A DNA stretch of 62,368 nucleotides from Nitrosomonadaceae bacterium (GTDB lineage: Bacteria; Pseudomonadota; Gammaproteobacteria; Burkholderiales; Nitrosomonadaceae), in contig BJGV01000007.1 of the NCBI GenBank assembly GCA_014190895.1, forward strand, positions 1-62,368, in the 5' to 3' direction. This document shows, piece after piece, positions 61,769-62,368 of this stretch; position 1 is the stretch's first letter; the number at the start of each line of letters is the position of its first letter. The notes beneath the pieces are model-generated. The model had not been told where the DNA came from. It ran no database searches and saw only the letters and a list, made by a program, of their open reading frames with translations. Made by a program: the position numbers and the translations under genes.

Positions 61769-62368
61769 CTAGAAACCTTCGAATTGATAGTTGATGCCAA
61801 TCTTAGCCGTGTGCATGCCTCTGATATGATCGGTTGTTGTGTAGGTGTCCCCTAAACCATCAACGCCTGAAGTCGTCTGTGTTCTCCCAATACCAAGGTA
61901 GAGATATTCAGCTTTGATAGATATATGCTTAGCTGACTCAAACCACTCTGGTGGAAGGGCTTGTTCGATACCACCGCCAATGGCATAACCTACGTTGTCA
62001 CTCTTGCCCGAAGTATGCAACAAACCACCTCCACAAGGAGATATATCACATGCGTCAGTATAGCCACTTTTAGTATTAGTAAACACCGCACCACTCTTCA
62101 CATAAAAAAGACTACGATCATGTGCGTACCCTAGACGTCCGCCAATCAAACCATAGCCATATGAACCACCAATCTTAGTACGATGAGAACCGTCACTAGC
62201 AGGAGAGATAGTATCAATAGCGCTGCCCTTTGATCCCAAGTACCCGTACTCACCTTCTAAACCAATCAGATAAGGTGATTTCCCTAGCTGCCAGTTATAG
62301 CCAACCGTACCCCCCCCCATAACGCTTGCCTTTGTATGGTAGTTAGAATCGGAGGAGTAGGGGGCGTT
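61769..62368 (-). CDS. Outer-membrane beta-barrel protein, Omp25/immunogenic-protein type (runs off the right edge)
   Basis: The frame stays open to the window edge, so at least 199 C-terminal residues are present and the N-terminus is outside. The sequence alternates as expected for an eight-strand barrel (VGYNWQLG, LIGLEGEYGYLG, GLIGGRLGYA, YAIGGGIEQAL, ISIKAEYLYLG) and ends in the outer-membrane sorting signal INYQFEGF with a terminal Phe. One cysteine pair (CDISPC) may close a loop. A run of nine G lies in the coding sequence at 62310-62318. Role unknown; it may belong to the element or to the chromosome beyond it. Confidence 0.85.
   Translation of the reverse strand, partial: NAPYSSDSNYHTKASVMGGGTVGYNWQLGKSPYLIGLEGEYGYLGSKGSAIDTISPASDGSHRTKIGGSYGYGLIGGRLGYAHDRSLFYVKSGAVFTNTKSGYTDACDISPCGGGLLHTSGKSDNVGYAIGGGIEQALPPEWFESAKHISIKAEYLYLGIGRTQTTSGVDGLGDTYTTTDHIRGMHTAKIGINYQFEGF
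62310..62318 (-). repeat. Run of nine G in the outer-membrane protein gene
   Basis: On the coding strand the frame reads ATG GGG GGG GGT across nine consecutive G. Gain or loss of one base would break the frame upstream of nearly all the barrel strands. Confidence 0.9.

Noticed and set aside
61750-61770. CCACCAA shared with the tmRNA 3-prime end, possible attR
   Set aside because: Only seven bases match and the flanking bases differ; integrase core repeats are normally longer.
1-62368. CRISPR arrays, tRNA or rRNA genes, insertion sequences
   Set aside because: None seen by eye apart from the tmRNA; no spaced direct repeats, terminal inverted repeats or transposase motifs were found.

Overview
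The window looks like a contiguous piece of an AT-rich betaproteobacterial chromosome from a Nitrosomonas-type ammonia oxidiser. The strongest taxonomic clue is at the left edge: bases 109 to 1 on the minus strand encode the N-terminus of AmoC, the ammonia monooxygenase C subunit. Supporting clues are a one-gene squalene synthase (hopanoid route), EF-P of the Arg32/EarP type, and the betaproteobacterial order leuCDB-asd-fimV-truA-trpFBA-accD-folC-dedD-cvpA-purF-metZ. The genus is an inference from these features; no database search was possible.

Layout. 1-4.4 kb (minus strand): amoC start, a universal stress protein, a RidA-family protein, squalene synthase and metG, whose C-terminal tRNA-binding domain has decayed. 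4.5-7.8 kb (plus): apbC/mrp, dcd and an ornithine-decarboxylase-type gene with a long leader holding a possible 21-codon peptide. 7.8-9.2 kb (minus): thyA-folA. 9.3-15.1 kb (plus): an M17 aminopeptidase, aroC, earP-efp and an MFS transporter. 15.2-31.0 kb (plus): the leucine, asd and tryptophan cluster, ending in metZ. metZ is preceded by what reads as a SAM-II riboswitch plus terminator, starting at the predicted transcription start of its own promoter. 31-34.4 kb: two cyclophilins, cysS and a small EF-hand protein. 34.4-47.8 kb: TCA cycle genes (acnA and mdh on minus; sdhCDAB-sdhE-gltA-sucA-sucB on plus). sucB appears to lack the E3-binding domain, and no lpd follows it. 47.9-56.1 kb (minus): gyrA-serC-serA-pheA-hisC-tyrA. 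56.4-58.3 kb (plus): ubiG-gph-ssrA (tmRNA).

The right end (58.4 to about 61.6 kb) is the start of an integrated element: a P4-type integrase directly downstream of ssrA, a structured non-coding stretch, an AlpA-like regulator, a 34-codon coupled ORF, a winged-helix-like protein whose gene carries four copies of a short repeat, and two small overlapping genes. The window ends inside an outer-membrane beta-barrel gene (minus strand) with a run of nine G. The far boundary (attR) of the element is not visible.

The core genes form a biosynthetic and TCA-cycle housekeeping block suited to an autotroph that makes all its amino acids. The most interesting signals are the compact metZ control region, eroded domains in metG and sucB, and the uncharacterised left end of the tmRNA-integrated element.
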